Source: Paenibacillus taihuensis
GTDB taxonomy: Bacteria; Bacillota; Bacilli; Paenibacillales; Paenibacillaceae
DNA length: 64,000 nucleotides
NCBI RefSeq assembly: GCF_003386535.1
Contig: NZ_QTTN01000032.1
Span: forward strand, 1-64,000
Direction of reading: 5' to 3'
The position numbers and the translations under genes were made by a program. The notes below the pieces were generated by a model. The model ran no database searches. It was not told where the DNA came from and worked only from the letters and a program-made list of their open reading frames with translations. This document shows, in pieces, positions 1-8,428 of the stretch; position 1 is the first letter of the stretch; each line of letters begins with the position of its first letter.

Positions 1-158
1 CCCATTGAGATCAGGAGCTGCATAACCGTTTCAAAGGGTAACTTTTTCTTTCGCGTAAAGTCTTTTTCGGGGTTTTTGACATACAGTGCTGGTGCGGCTG
101 ACATTTCTTGAATAAGGGATGTCAGCTTTTGTTTTAGTGAATTCGCGTACGTATTCAT
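1..158 (-). CDS. IS4-family transposase, N-terminal part (runs off the left edge)
   Basis: Reading leftwards from the ATG at 158 gives about 52 residues beginning MNTYANSLKQKL and continuing through YVKNPEKDFTRKKKLPF. This short helical start followed by a K/R-rich 'DFTRKRKLPF' segment is typical of the N-terminus of IS4-group DDE transposases. The catalytic DDE residues would lie outside the window. A clear ribosome site (GAGGAGG, about 172-166 on this strand) precedes the ATG. The rest of the element continues to the left, so intactness cannot be judged. Confidence 0.7.
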   Translation of the reverse strand, partial: MNTYANSLKQKLTSLIQEMSAAPALYVKNPEKDFTRKKKLPFETVMQLLISM

Positions 159-238
159 GGGCGAAACCTCCTCGTTTTTTCAAGGGGCTTCGCCACACAT
201 TTTCAACTGCTTGTCAAGTTCTTTTACTCTTTTTCACG

Positions 239-277
239 CAAAAAAGGAGCAGGCTATCTTTCGATAACCTGCTCCTT
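239..277 (-). terminator. Hairpin plus T-run inside the 5' leader of the IS4 element
   Basis: AGGAGCAGG (245-253) pairs with CCTGCTCCT (269-277), with most of the intervening bases also pairing, and on the reverse strand the stem is followed by a run of six T. It lies upstream of the transposase start and points toward it. Several IS4-group elements carry such structures, which block transcription entering from outside. A TTGACA-like hexamer lies between the hairpin and the transposase start. The outer end of the element is probably near 300-320 but no terminal inverted repeat can be checked here. Confidence 0.5.
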
Positions 278-370
278 TGCATAGATATTTGGTTCAACAC
301 CTTAACTTAATGACATTGTCCATCGGCGGAGTGCCTTTTCTCATGTGCTGCTCATTTACTTCGATTCACT

Positions 371-541
371 TCACTTGAGCATTTTCTGAAGGAAAGCAAC
401 CGGCGTTGAAGCAGGGTCCATATCGGACAGCCCATACAAGTCGCTCCAGCTGTACACAATCAGGAATGGCAATAGGCCGATGGCGACGACAGCAATAACG
501 AAACCGAGTAACAGTAACCGGACAGCTTTCCCCGTGTTCAT
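371..541 (-). CDS. Small single-span membrane protein (56 aa), unknown function
   Basis: The reverse strand encodes MNTGKAVRLLLLGF followed by one strongly hydrophobic span (about residues 8-30) and a short acidic outer tail ending KMLK. The ATG at 541 has a GGAG ribosome site a few bases upstream (TAGGAGATGAGAAGC). The length and single span suggest a small membrane peptide; no family is recognised. It is separated from the MerR gene by about 160 bp and reads away from it. An overlapping reading in another reverse frame (366-578) is Cys/Arg-rich with no ribosome site and is discarded. Confidence 0.55.
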   Translation of the reverse strand: MNTGKAVRLLLLGFVIAVVAIGLLPFLIVYSWSDLYGLSDMDPASTPVAFLQKMLK

Positions 542-632
542 GCTTCTCATCTCCTACGTATCGAGTCAAAAGCCTCATCCATTATTACACTATGCAGGAA
601 GTTCGTGAAACTGGTAAAGAAATAGTGAAAAA

Positions 633-665
633 ACTTACGTTAACGTGAGTAATTTTTGTTATGAT
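633..665 (+). promoter_or_regulatory. Promoter with MerR-type palindromic operator
   Basis: An 18-bp inverted repeat, ACTTACGTTAACGTGAGT (633-650), with one mismatched pair, overlaps a possible -35 (TTACGT, 635-640). A -10-like TATGAT follows at 660-665, which leaves a 19-bp spacer. Long spacers with a centred palindrome are the usual architecture of promoters bound by MerR-family proteins, so autoregulation by the MerR gene immediately downstream is the likely reading (inference). Confidence 0.5.
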
Positions 666-702
666 AAAGAATATGACTAGTGGAAAGGAGAGCGAGTGAC
701 AG

Positions 703-1137
703 ATGAGCAGCAGCGAAAGCCGAAAGTATACGATGGAAGAAGTGACATTGCGGCTTGGCATTACAGCAAGAACGCTCCATTACTATGAAGAGATCGGCTT
801 ACTGCCTGCCGTGACTCGGTCCGAGGGGCGACACCGCTTGTTCGACGAGGCGATGCTGCAGCGAATTGAGCATATTTTGCGGCTGAAGCAGGTGCTTGGC
901 GCTTCGCTCGTCGAGATTCGCGAAATCATGCAGGCGGAGGAAGAGCTTGACCGCATCCGAGCGTCGTATTACGGCGATGAGACATCGGAAGATGAGAAGG
1001 ATCGACTGCTGGACGAGGCGGCACTGCGGCTGCAGGGAATTATTTCGCATATCGATGAGAAGCTAGAGAATCTTCAGACGCTTAAGCAGGGCTTCAGCAA
1101 CCGGCTTGAACGGGCGAATCGATTGAAGCACCGCTAG
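703..1137 (+). CDS. MerR-family transcriptional regulator
   Basis: 144 residues. The N-terminus (about residues 8-35) is a winged HTH of MerR type, including the characteristic 'TARTLHYYEEIGLL'. The remainder is a charged helical region (residues 80-140) that would form the antiparallel dimer coiled coil. No cysteine cluster for metal sensing is present, so a drug or small-molecule sensor is more likely than a metal sensor. A strong ribosome site (GGAAAGGAGAG) precedes the ATG. It lies 38 bp upstream of an MFS exporter in the same direction and is probably its regulator. Confidence 0.9.
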   Translation: MSSSESRKYTMEEVTLRLGITARTLHYYEEIGLLPAVTRSEGRHRLFDEAMLQRIEHILRLKQVLGASLVEIREIMQAEEELDRIRASYYGDETSEDEKDRLLDEAALRLQGIISHIDEKLENLQTLKQGFSNRLERANRLKHR

Positions 1138-1175
1138 AGCGTGAGTATGCAGGAACAGGAAGAAGGAGAAAACGT

Positions 1176-2639
1176 ATGAATCAGTCGCGCAAATGGTGGA
1201 TTTTGTCCGTAACGAGCCTTGGCTCCTTACTTTCCGCACTAAACTTCAGCACACTTATTATTGCATTGCCGGATTTGCTTAAAGGGCTTCATGCCTCGCT
1301 GCTCCAAGCGATGTGGGTCATGTTGTCCTACATGGTTGCCCAGACGGTTATGGTACTCATGGCCGGCTCTCTGGCTGACCGGTTCGGACGTAAACGAATC
1401 TATATTGCAGGGATGTTGTTGTTTACGGTTATCTCGCTGGCGTCAGGCTTCGCCGATGACGCACCGTTGTTAATTATATTGCGGATCTTGCAAGGAATTG
1501 GCGGCGCGATGGTCATGGCGAACAGCACGGCGATTGTCGCGGATGCATTCCCAAGAGAAGAGCTCGGCAAGGCGCTGGGCGTTAATATCATGGTCGTGGC
1601 AGTCGGTCAAATTATCGGACCTGTGCTCGGCGGCTGGCTGACGACGGCGTTCGGCTGGGAGTGGACCTTCTGGTTCAACGTACCGTTCGGCGTGATCGGC
1701 GTCGTATGGGGCATCATGGTCATGGGCGTCAAAGACGACAAAATTGCTGCACCGAAGACAGGCGGGCTTGATCGCGGCGGCGTTATTACTTATGTCATCT
1801 CGATTACCGGTCTCTTGATTGCACTGACTTGGGGACCGATTCAGAGCTGGACTTCGTCGGTGGTCTGGATTTCCGGCGCAGCCTTTGTTGTGCTGTTCCC
1901 GGTATTCCTGATCTGTGAACGGAAGCATCCGAATGCGCTCTTGCATCTGCCGCTGTTCACGAACCGAATCTTCTCGTTCGGCATCGTGTCTGCAACGTTG
2001 AACGCAATTGCCCGGATGGCCGTGATGTTCATGTTGATTTTCTATTTCCAAGGCGCGCTTGAGAAGGATGCGCTTGTCGCGGGTATTATGACGATTCCGC
2101 TTGCGGCAGGCATGCTCGTCGTTTCGCCGCTTGCCGGAAGCCTTGGCGATAAGTATGGGGAGACGATGCCGGCTACGCTCGGCTTGCTCTTGAGCATTTT
2201 TGGCCTCGCTGGTCTGGCTCTCGATACCGGATTGTCCACGCCGTTCTGGCATTTGGCTGTTTACATGACCATTATTAGTATCGGTTCAGGGTTGTTCAAC
2301 TCGCCGAACTCGAGCAGCATTATGAATGCGGCCGGTGCAAAATACCGCGGCGAAGCGTCGGGTATCCGCTCCCTAACAACGAACATGGGCATGATGCTCA
2401 GCATCGCGTTCTCCATGCCGATCGTGACGCACAGCATTCCGCATGAAGCGATGCTGGCGATTTTCTCGGGGACGCAAGTAGGTATGAACGGCGATAAGTC
2501 GTCGCTTGGCGGGTTTATTACCGGCTTGCATGCTGTCTTCTGGTTCATGGCGGCACTGATGGCGCTGGCGACAGTCATGTCGTACTTGCGTTCGAATAAG
2601 CGGTCGCAGGCGCTAGGACAGTCCGTGCATCCGAAGTAA
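1176..2639 (+). CDS. MFS drug exporter, DHA2 (14-TMS, EmrB/QacA-like)
   Basis: 487 residues, almost all hydrophobic, with length and hydropathy fitting 14 transmembrane segments. MFS motif A is visible at residues 64-74 (GSLADRFGRKR), and the antiporter motif C in TMS5 at about 144-154 (GQIIGPVLGGW). Both are typical of proton-coupled drug:H+ antiporters. The ATG at 1176 has the site AAGAAGGAG upstream. Placement directly after a MerR regulator suggests inducible efflux; the substrate cannot be inferred. Confidence 0.9.
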   Translation: MNQSRKWWILSVTSLGSLLSALNFSTLIIALPDLLKGLHASLLQAMWVMLSYMVAQTVMVLMAGSLADRFGRKRIYIAGMLLFTVISLASGFADDAPLLIILRILQGIGGAMVMANSTAIVADAFPREELGKALGVNIMVVAVGQIIGPVLGGWLTTAFGWEWTFWFNVPFGVIGVVWGIMVMGVKDDKIAAPKTGGLDRGGVITYVISITGLLIALTWGPIQSWTSSVVWISGAAFVVLFPVFLICERKHPNALLHLPLFTNRIFSFGIVSATLNAIARMAVMFMLIFYFQGALEKDALVAGIMTIPLAAGMLVVSPLAGSLGDKYGETMPATLGLLLSIFGLAGLALDTGLSTPFWHLAVYMTIISIGSGLFNSPNSSSIMNAAGAKYRGEASGIRSLTTNMGMMLSIAFSMPIVTHSIPHEAMLAIFSGTQVGMNGDKSSLGGFITGLHAVFWFMAALMALATVMSYLRSNKRSQALGQSVHPK

Positions 2640-2707
2640 TGAAGTGAATAGCAGGTAATAGAAGTTATAAGAAGCTATAAGAAGGTAGTAGAAGGAGATT
2701 TATTGAA

Positions 2708-3613
2708 ATGCCGGATCGATCCGTTTATTTGAAATTGTGGGCTGTCTCGTTCTTATGGGGCTGCAATTATGTGGCAAGCGCGTATATGCTGCGCGATTTC
2801 TCGCCAATCTTTCTATCGTTTGCAAGGCTCGTCGTCATGTCGCTGTTTCTTCTGTCTATTGCGGCTGTCAATCGCTCGATGAGATGGCCGAACAAGCGGG
2901 AGTGGGGGCTGCTGCTGCTGGCAGGCATATCGGGTACGCTGATTAACCAGCTGTTCTATTTCACGGGCCTGCAGCATTCGACTGCTGGGAACGCGGCGCT
3001 TATTATCGCGCTTTCGCCGATTGCGACGACGCTGCTGTCGCGGATCTTCTTGAAGGAAGAGATTACTGTGACGAAGCTTTCCGGCGCTCTTGTTGCGTTA
3101 ATCGGCGTCATCTGTATCGTATTGTTTGGCGGCAAGGAGCTTGGAATCTCCAAAGGCGATATTTACTTGCTCCTTGCCATGCTCGGGATGTCCGTGAGCT
3201 TGTTGTTCATCCGCAAGCTGACGGTTGCGATGACTTCGTATGAAGTGACGATTTACGCCACCGTTATTGGGACGATCCTGATGGCGCCGGCTGTTGCTTA
3301 CGAAGGTATCGACGGGCATCTGCACGCTAGCCATCATCTGATGACTTGGCTGCTGCTCATCACAGTGGCGATTATTGGTCAAGGCGTGACCGGTTTCTGG
3401 TGGAACAAAGGGATCTCGGTTGTCGGCGCGTCGGTGAGCGCGATGTTCATGAACATTCCGCCGTTTATCGCGATCATTGTCAGCTACTTCGTGCTCGGAG
3501 ATTCAATCAAGCCTGCGCAGATCGCCGGCGGGGTGCTGATCTTGGCTGGCGTTGCGCTGAGTAATATGAAGCGCAAGGCGATTGCGCCGTCGGCGGCAAG
3601 CGTGGATGTTTAG
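2708..3613 (+). CDS. EamA/DMT-superfamily transporter
   Basis: 301 residues with ten predicted membrane spans arranged as two tandem EamA domains (about residues 5-140 and 150-290). The first half contains the usual 'FYFTGLQHSTAGNAALI' and 'TVTKLSGALVALIGV' signatures. These proteins export amino acids, nucleosides or related metabolites; the substrate here is unknown. The ribosome site AGAAGGAG sits 11 bases before the ATG. The 68-bp gap from the MFS gene carries short imperfect repeats (ATAGAAGTTATAAGAAGCTA), and the three genes 703-3613 probably form one operon. Confidence 0.88.
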   Translation: MPDRSVYLKLWAVSFLWGCNYVASAYMLRDFSPIFLSFARLVVMSLFLLSIAAVNRSMRWPNKREWGLLLLAGISGTLINQLFYFTGLQHSTAGNAALIIALSPIATTLLSRIFLKEEITVTKLSGALVALIGVICIVLFGGKELGISKGDIYLLLAMLGMSVSLLFIRKLTVAMTSYEVTIYATVIGTILMAPAVAYEGIDGHLHASHHLMTWLLLITVAIIGQGVTGFWWNKGISVVGASVSAMFMNIPPFIAIIVSYFVLGDSIKPAQIAGGVLILAGVALSNMKRKAIAPSAASVDV

Positions 3614-3627
3614 TGTAGGGAATTGGG

Positions 3628-3664
3628 AAAGCCGCGAGCTTGTGCTCGCGGCTTTCTTTTTTTA
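3628..3664. terminator. Bidirectional rho-independent terminator
   Basis: GCCGCGAGC (3631-3639) pairs with GCTCGCGGC (3644-3652) around a TTGT loop, flanked by A and T runs. It ends the MerR/MFS/EamA operon and abuts the stop codon of the convergent tailspike-like gene. Confidence 0.9.
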
Positions 3665-4891
3665 TATCGTCTTGAATGTGTTGCCGAATAGGACTAGCAC
3701 TTGGTTTGGACCTGTCCGCTTCAGAACATAGCATCCGCTGCCGGTTGTTGCTGCTGTAGCATGGCCATTGTCGCTCGGTTTGCATAGTGAACCGGGTTGA
3801 CAGGTGCCATCGTCTCGAACGAGCAGCTTGCCGACCATGCCGACCGCCACCCATTCCGGTCGGTTAAGGCGTGGGACATATGGCTGCTTTGGGTCCCAAT
3901 CCGGATTCAGCTGCGGCTGTCGCGCTGTATGCTCGGGTATAATTGCTTGTCCGTTCTGATCAAGATAGGCGGGTACGGTAACATCCTGATAGAGCGTTCG
4001 CCCCCATTCGTCGGTGAGAATTTTTGTGTCCAGTTCAGCTCGGCGTTGCCGGAGAGAAAAGCAGGTTTGCCGCTCGATATACCCACAATGTAGGGATCTG
4101 CTGCCGTTGCGACGCGGACTTTATCTTCGACTAATCCGAGGAAATAGCCGGGTTCGATTGGATTGCCATCGAATGTCTCGAACATCTCTGCGTAGTCGGC
4201 GGCGGGGCTGCTGACAGCGCCGTCGATCTTGATATCGCCGGTGCTAAGTATCTCGGCAGCAAGTCCAGGTGTTTGGGCATCTGTGCCATTGGCCAGATAC
4301 CACGAATACGGCTGTGCATTGGCAACACCGAACTGGCCCATGATGTGCACGCCATCGAGCATATTGGTCGAGGTGTTGAGACCCTCCGCATGCGAGAACG
4401 CACCATCTGCGATTGTATTAACGCCTTGGGCATGCGACGAGAAGCCGCTCGCTGTCGTAATCGCGCCTTCGGCGTGAACGGACTGGCCGCTGGCGATCGA
4501 TTGGTTGCCCTCGGCATGCGAGAGATCGCCGGTCGCTTGCGTGCGCCGACCTTCCGCATGGGCAGCGATGCCGCTCGCGGCGGTGAGATTGCCCTCGGCG
4601 TGCGAAGCCCGACCGCTCGCGGTGTTGGACTCGCCTTCGGCGTGCGAACCTTCGCCGCTGGAGATGGTTTGAAGCCCCTCGGCGTGGGAGTCGAGGCCCG
4701 TCGCCTGGGTGAGCTCTCCTTCGGCATGCGCGTTCATGGCGCTTGCCGTCGTTAGTTGCCCTTCCGCGTGGGAGTGGTCACCGAGCGCGAGCGTGATTTC
4801 GCCTTCGGCGTGCGCGTATAGGCCTACGGCTCGTTTCGGAGCCTTCGGCTTCCGAGCAGTTGCCAGTTGCTTGGGCGTTGCAATCTGCCAT
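3662..4891 (-). pseudogene. Peptidase_G2 (autoproteolytic tailspike/chaperone-type) protein with HAEG repeats, two frameshifts
   Basis: Start ATG at 4891, with AAGGAGG seven bases upstream (4899-4905). The N-terminal half is about eleven 14-residue repeats of the form S-H-A-E-G-x-x-T-x-A-S-G-x-x. The C-terminal part (around nt 4250-3662) matches the Peptidase_G2 intramolecular chaperone domain found on phage tailspikes and some bacterial surface proteins (AADYAEMFE, EPGYFLGL, then DEWGRTLYQDVTVPAYL). Two frame breaks are needed: near 4828-4834, where restoring two bases keeps the 14-residue period exact, and at the T5 run near 4021, where one more T joins NWTQK to ILTDEWGR. The second break leaves the last ~120 residues, including GMVGKLLVRDDG, in another frame. 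Either a decaying gene or homopolymer/dinucleotide sequencing errors. Confidence 0.75.
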
Positions 4892-4905
4892 ATCCATTCC
4901 TCCTT

Positions 4906-5221
4906 GAATCTATGAAAATATGAGTGTTTGTTTTCATAATATTACGGCGATTGGAGGTGTGGTTGGATACATGCTGGGAATGGTGGGGAGCGGAGGTGAA
5001 AGTAATTTGTAGTGTCGGCGGTAGCAGGGGATGGAGTGGTTGAAGGATTAGCAAGTGGGCGGGAGGATGGTGAGCAGGAGCAGAAGTAGGGTCTGGGGAA
5101 GTAAAAGTGATTTGTTTGAGTATCATGTTAAGTAGGATTAATTGGGTAGTGGAAGGATTAGCTAGTTAGAGGTATGCGTCGTGTGAGGTTGGTAGCTGGA
5201 ATAGCAGCTAAGCAGGCTGTT
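4906..5221. other. Non-coding, purine-skewed spacer
   Basis: Roughly 315 bp with no credible gene. The + strand is G-rich. Two pairs of short imperfect direct repeats are visible: GAAAGTAATTTG and AAAAGTGATTTG, and GAAGGATTAGC (twice). Nothing resembling a promoter consensus or RNA was recognised. Confidence 0.4.
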
Positions 5222-5475
5222 CTGAGAGTCGGAAAACCCGACTCTCAGCCCGAAAACAGCGGCAAGTTCGCAGTGAGAGTCGGGAAATCCGTCTCTCACA
5301 GCAAAACTCGCCCGAATCGGCGGTTTGCCTAGCCTGAGAGTCGGAAAACCCGACTCTCAGCCCGAAAACAGCGGCAAGTTCGCAGTGAGAGTCGGGAAAA
5401 CCGTCTCTCACAGCAAAAACTCGCCCGAATCGGCAGCCTGCTTAGGCTGAGAGCCGGAAAATCCGTCTCTCACAT
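5222..5475. repeat. Tandem 112-bp repeat built from nested palindromes (2.2 copies)
   Basis: Units begin CTGAGAGTCGGAAAACCCG at 5222 and 5334 (period 112), with a diverged partial third at 5447. Each unit contains two hairpins: GAGAGTCGG-AAAAC-CCGACTCTC, and GTGAGAGTCGGG paired with CCGTCTCTCAC, joined by a conserved spacer with GCGGCAAGTTCGCA. The stems vary slightly while pairing is kept. It lies between the ends of two reverse-strand genes. It looks like a REP-like intergenic element. Confidence 0.8.
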
Positions 5476-5621
5476 TCTCCCGCCGCTCACCAATGGCCAA
5501 GCGCCCCGCGGCTATCGGCCCGCCATCTATCGCCCAGCGGGCCCACCGCGCCAAGTGCCTCGCGCCCACCCGCCGGCCGAACTCTCCGCGCTAGCAGCCC
5601 GTGCCATCCGCACCGTCCCCG

Positions 5622-6497
5622 CTATCGAGCCCGTCGAAACTCCGACGGGCAGCATCCCGCGCTCGTCTTGAAAGCCCGGCTAAACGCATGGATATTCGCA
5701 TAGCCCAACTGGTCGGCGATGTCCTGAAGCGAGTGGTGCGTAAATTGGATCATCGTTTTCGCTTTCTCGATCCGGATGTGCTGATGGTACTGGATGGGCG
5801 TCATATGGAACATCGTTTTGAACAAGCCGATGAGATAGAACTTGCTCAAGTGGAACCGCTCAGCCAGCTCGTCCAGCTTCACGCTGCGGTTCGCATGATT
5901 CTCGATATAGCTGCGCACATCGGCCAGCAGCTCCATATGTCCGTCGCTGCTCGTTTTGCTGCCCCAATACTGCTCCCGCATGATTTGCGCCAAGATGGCG
6001 AGCAAGGCAGACTTCATCCGCAGCTCATAGAACGGCGGCTTCGTCTCGAATTCGCGTATGAGCCCGAACAACGCCTGCGTGATCGGAAGCCCATCGCTCG
6101 GGCGAAAATAACTCGGCACATCATAAGGAGCCTCAGCCAGCTCATTCGCCCTCATCCAACTCCGTTCCTTCGAAGTCATCGCTTCTAGCGGCTTGAACGA
6201 GACACCAATCTGTGCACTCAGCGCATCCGTGTACAGATCGAAATGCACATGCGGCTGCCGTACACGCGTCCCGCCAATATTCTGAATGGAGTGCCGCTCT
6301 CCTGGCTTGAAGAAGAAGAAGTCTCCGGCTGTCCCATGATATACCCGATCCTCCACCATCACAAGCAGCTGTCCCTCCATCAAATATAGGAGTTCATAAT
6401 CCCAAATGACGCGCTCAGTGACCGCCCATGATTCGTCCACGACACTGTCGATAGCTACTCGTATGTAAGGCGATATTATTTCCATCTGCAGGCTCAT
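5622..6497 (-). CDS. AraC-family regulator with N-terminal cupin domain
   Basis: About 291 residues. The first ~150 form a cupin-type sensor (GQLLVMVEDRVYHGTAGDFFFFKPGERHSI spans the double-stranded beta-helix). Residues ~190-290 hold two helix-turn-helix motifs of AraC/XylS type (LDELAERFHLSKFYLIGLFK and LQDIADQLGYANIHAFSRAF). ATG at 6497 is taken as start; a GTG four codons upstream (6509) is possible and neither has a strong ribosome site. It is divergent from the GH172-like gene at 6625, and such sugar-linked AraC proteins usually activate the adjacent catabolic gene. Downstream of it the sequence is GC-rich spacer and the 112-bp repeat. Confidence 0.85.
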   Translation of the reverse strand: MSLQMEIISPYIRVAIDSVVDESWAVTERVIWDYELLYLMEGQLLVMVEDRVYHGTAGDFFFFKPGERHSIQNIGGTRVRQPHVHFDLYTDALSAQIGVSFKPLEAMTSKERSWMRANELAEAPYDVPSYFRPSDGLPITQALFGLIREFETKPPFYELRMKSALLAILAQIMREQYWGSKTSSDGHMELLADVRSYIENHANRSVKLDELAERFHLSKFYLIGLFKTMFHMTPIQYHQHIRIEKAKTMIQFTHHSLQDIADQLGYANIHAFSRAFKTSAGCCPSEFRRAR

Positions 6498-6624
6498 ACT
6501 CGGAGACACCTACCTCAGCAATATTTGATAACAAATTGCACAACAACTGCTAACGGAATTCCATGTAATCCATTATATAATGAGTTCATCTTAACACAAT
6601 ATATGATACATGAGGTGAAAGAGG

Positions 6625-7728
6625 ATGCTGCAAAATAACGGTCTTGGACTCGGACTCGCTTCCGCTCCGCTAGTCACAAATGCACGCACACGCTCCATTT
6701 CAGCAGAAAATCCGAACGGTGAGAAAGGGCAGGGCGGCAAAGACGCAAGCAATCTCGGCGTGGCCCGCAAAGGAAGACCTTGCATCACGCTGAAGCAAGG
6801 CGAAGTGACAACGCTTGCGGAGATTCAAGGTGCGGGTATTATCCAGCACTTCTGGATTACGGTTACGGACCAAACAGGCAAAGGCCACCCACAGCAATAT
6901 GTACTGCGTGATCTCGTCCTGCGCATGTTCTGGGACGACGAGGAAACGCCGTCCGTCGAAGTGCCGCTTGGCGATTTCTTCTGCAACGGGTTCGGCGTGC
7001 GCACGAACGTAAGCTCGCTGCCGATCACGGTTGCGCCGACTGGCGGCATGAACTGTTACATTCCGATGCCTTTCCGCAAATCGGCGAAGATTACGATCGA
7101 GAACCAGCACGCCGTCGAAATTGGTGGATTCTTCTATACGTTCAACTACTCCTTGGTGGATGAGCTGCCGGAGAACGCAGCGTACTTCCATGCCCAATGG
7201 CGCCGAGAGCATGTAACCGAAATCGGCCAAGATTACACGATCCTGGATGAAGTGAAAGGCGCAGGGCAATATATCGGTACATACCTTGCGTGGGCTGCAC
7301 TCGAGCGCAATTGGTGGGGCGAGGGCGAGATCAAGTTCTTCATGGACGGCGATGAAGAGTGGCCGACTATCTGCGGAACGGGTACAGAGGATTACGTGGG
7401 CGGCGCTTGGTGCTTCGCGAATTCGAAGTCGAATGAGCCGGAATCGTATTCGACTCCATACCTCGGCTACAAGTTTTACAAAGAAACGACCGAGATTGAC
7501 GCATGGTACGGCCATAATGTGCCGATGCACGGCATGTACCGCTGGCATGTGCTCGATCCAATTCGGTTCGAGAGCGATCTTCGCGTGACGATCCAACAGA
7601 TCGGCCATGATCATGCGCAGCTGTTCGAGCGTTCGGACGACATCTCGTCCGTAGCGTACTGGTACCAGATGGAGCCGCACACGCCGTTCCCGCAGCTGCT
7701 GCCAACAAACAAGAGATGGCCGCGTTAA
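6625..7728 (+). CDS. DUF2961 / GH172-family glycoside enzyme
   Basis: 367 residues, full length for short DUF2961 proteins, without signal peptide. Family hallmarks visible are GRPCITL-GE-TLAEIQGAGIIQHFW near the N-terminus, the 'LRDLVLRMFWDDEETPSVEVPLGDFF' region, and 'GTGTEDYVGGAW' at about residues 250-262. DUF2961 is now glycoside hydrolase family GH172, which includes difructose-anhydride and arabinofuranoside-acting enzymes (family knowledge); the substrate here is not known. The ATG has GAGGTGAAAGAGG just upstream. It is monocistronic, divergent from an AraC regulator, and followed by a terminator, which indicates carbohydrate-responsive expression. Confidence 0.82.
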   Translation: MLQNNGLGLGLASAPLVTNARTRSISAENPNGEKGQGGKDASNLGVARKGRPCITLKQGEVTTLAEIQGAGIIQHFWITVTDQTGKGHPQQYVLRDLVLRMFWDDEETPSVEVPLGDFFCNGFGVRTNVSSLPITVAPTGGMNCYIPMPFRKSAKITIENQHAVEIGGFFYTFNYSLVDELPENAAYFHAQWRREHVTEIGQDYTILDEVKGAGQYIGTYLAWAALERNWWGEGEIKFFMDGDEEWPTICGTGTEDYVGGAWCFANSKSNEPESYSTPYLGYKFYKETTEIDAWYGHNVPMHGMYRWHVLDPIRFESDLRVTIQQIGHDHAQLFERSDDISSVAYWYQMEPHTPFPQLLPTNKRWPR

Positions 7729-7777
7729 TTCAGCCATTCGTGTAATACCTTTTTCATACCCTGCAATTATCACAAAC

Positions 7778-7820
7778 AGCCCATTGCTTCGAGCAGCCGC
7801 TCAAGGCGGTGGGCTTTTTT
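7778..7820 (+). terminator. Rho-independent terminator of the GH172-like gene
   Basis: AGCCCA (7778-7783) pairs with TGGGCT (7810-7815), with an inner CCGC/GCGG stem, followed by TTTTTT. Confidence 0.75.
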
Positions 7821-7827
7821 ATACCTC

Positions 7828-7880
7828 TTGACAGGAAACCAAATGGTTTTATATAATACAAAACGAAACCAAAAGGTTTC
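7828..7880 (+). promoter_or_regulatory. Sigma-A promoter with two operator palindromes
   Basis: TTGACA (7828-7833) and TATAAT (7852-7857) are separated by 18 bp. The spacer is filled by AAACCAAATGGTTT (7836-7849), and a second palindrome, GAAACCAAAAGGTTTC (7865-7880), covers the expected start of transcription. Two matching dyads, one between -35 and -10 and one at +1, are a classic repressor arrangement. The repressor is not encoded next to the gene, so it acts in trans. Confidence 0.8.
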
Positions 7881-7922
7881 ATATTAACAAATCATTATTT
7901 TCGCCGAAAAGGGGTTCTTTAC

Positions 7923-8372
7923 ATGTTCGATTCCATTAATTACGGAGCAGTTGTTGTATCGGGTATTTTATCTTTGGTGCTGGGATTCCTGTGGATGGCG
8001 GTTATTTGGAAGAAGCCGTATCAGCGCGACATGTACGGCAACACAGCGAACCGAACGGAGACGCCGAAACCATCGAAGGCCGGTATCATCCAATCTTTCG
8101 TTATTTACATCATCGTGTCGTTCGTTACTTCGATTGCTTATGCGGTATGCCTGGAGCTGTGGCGCGCTGGCGGACAAGCCTTGGGCTATGATGGCGATAG
8201 CTTCGCCAATGCCTTCTGGTTCACGATGCTGCTGACAGCCGGCTTCACGCTTCCGTTCACAGTCGGCAAGAAAGTATGGCAGTTCAAGAGCTGGACGGTC
8301 GTAGCTGTCGATACTTCATATGAAGTCGTGCGCTTCACAATGCTGCTGCTCTTCTTCTGGTACTGGACCTAA
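7923..8372 (+). CDS. DUF1761 family membrane protein
   Basis: 149 residues with four hydrophobic segments. The N-terminal span followed by 'LGFLWMAVIWKKPYQRDMYGN' is typical of DUF1761, small integral membrane proteins of unknown function often controlled by ArsR-type repressors. The ATG follows an AAAAGGGG site. It stands alone between its own promoter with two palindromes and a terminator. Confidence 0.75.
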   Translation: MFDSINYGAVVVSGILSLVLGFLWMAVIWKKPYQRDMYGNTANRTETPKPSKAGIIQSFVIYIIVSFVTSIAYAVCLELWRAGGQALGYDGDSFANAFWFTMLLTAGFTLPFTVGKKVWQFKSWTVVAVDTSYEVVRFTMLLLFFWYWT

Positions 8373-8428
8373 TTTCTCTAACTTCTCTGATCTGCCGTAT
8401 CTGAACCTGATAAGTTAATCAACAAATA

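Noticed and set aside
1470-2252. 260-aa reverse frame opposite the MFS gene
   Set aside because: Arg/His-rich, no ribosome site, wholly inside a well-supported membrane transporter gene; a shadow of codon bias.
4131-4737. Arg/Pro-rich reverse frame and other overlapping frames in the HAEG repeats
   Set aside because: Out-of-frame readings of a 42-bp repeat; only the HAEG frame fits a family.
5222-5475. CRISPR-like array
   Set aside because: The whole 112-bp unit repeats, including the would-be spacers; there are only 2.2 copies and no cas genes.
6700-7773. 357-aa reverse frame opposite the GH172-like gene
   Set aside because: Antisense shadow; runs past the terminator region without a promoter or site.
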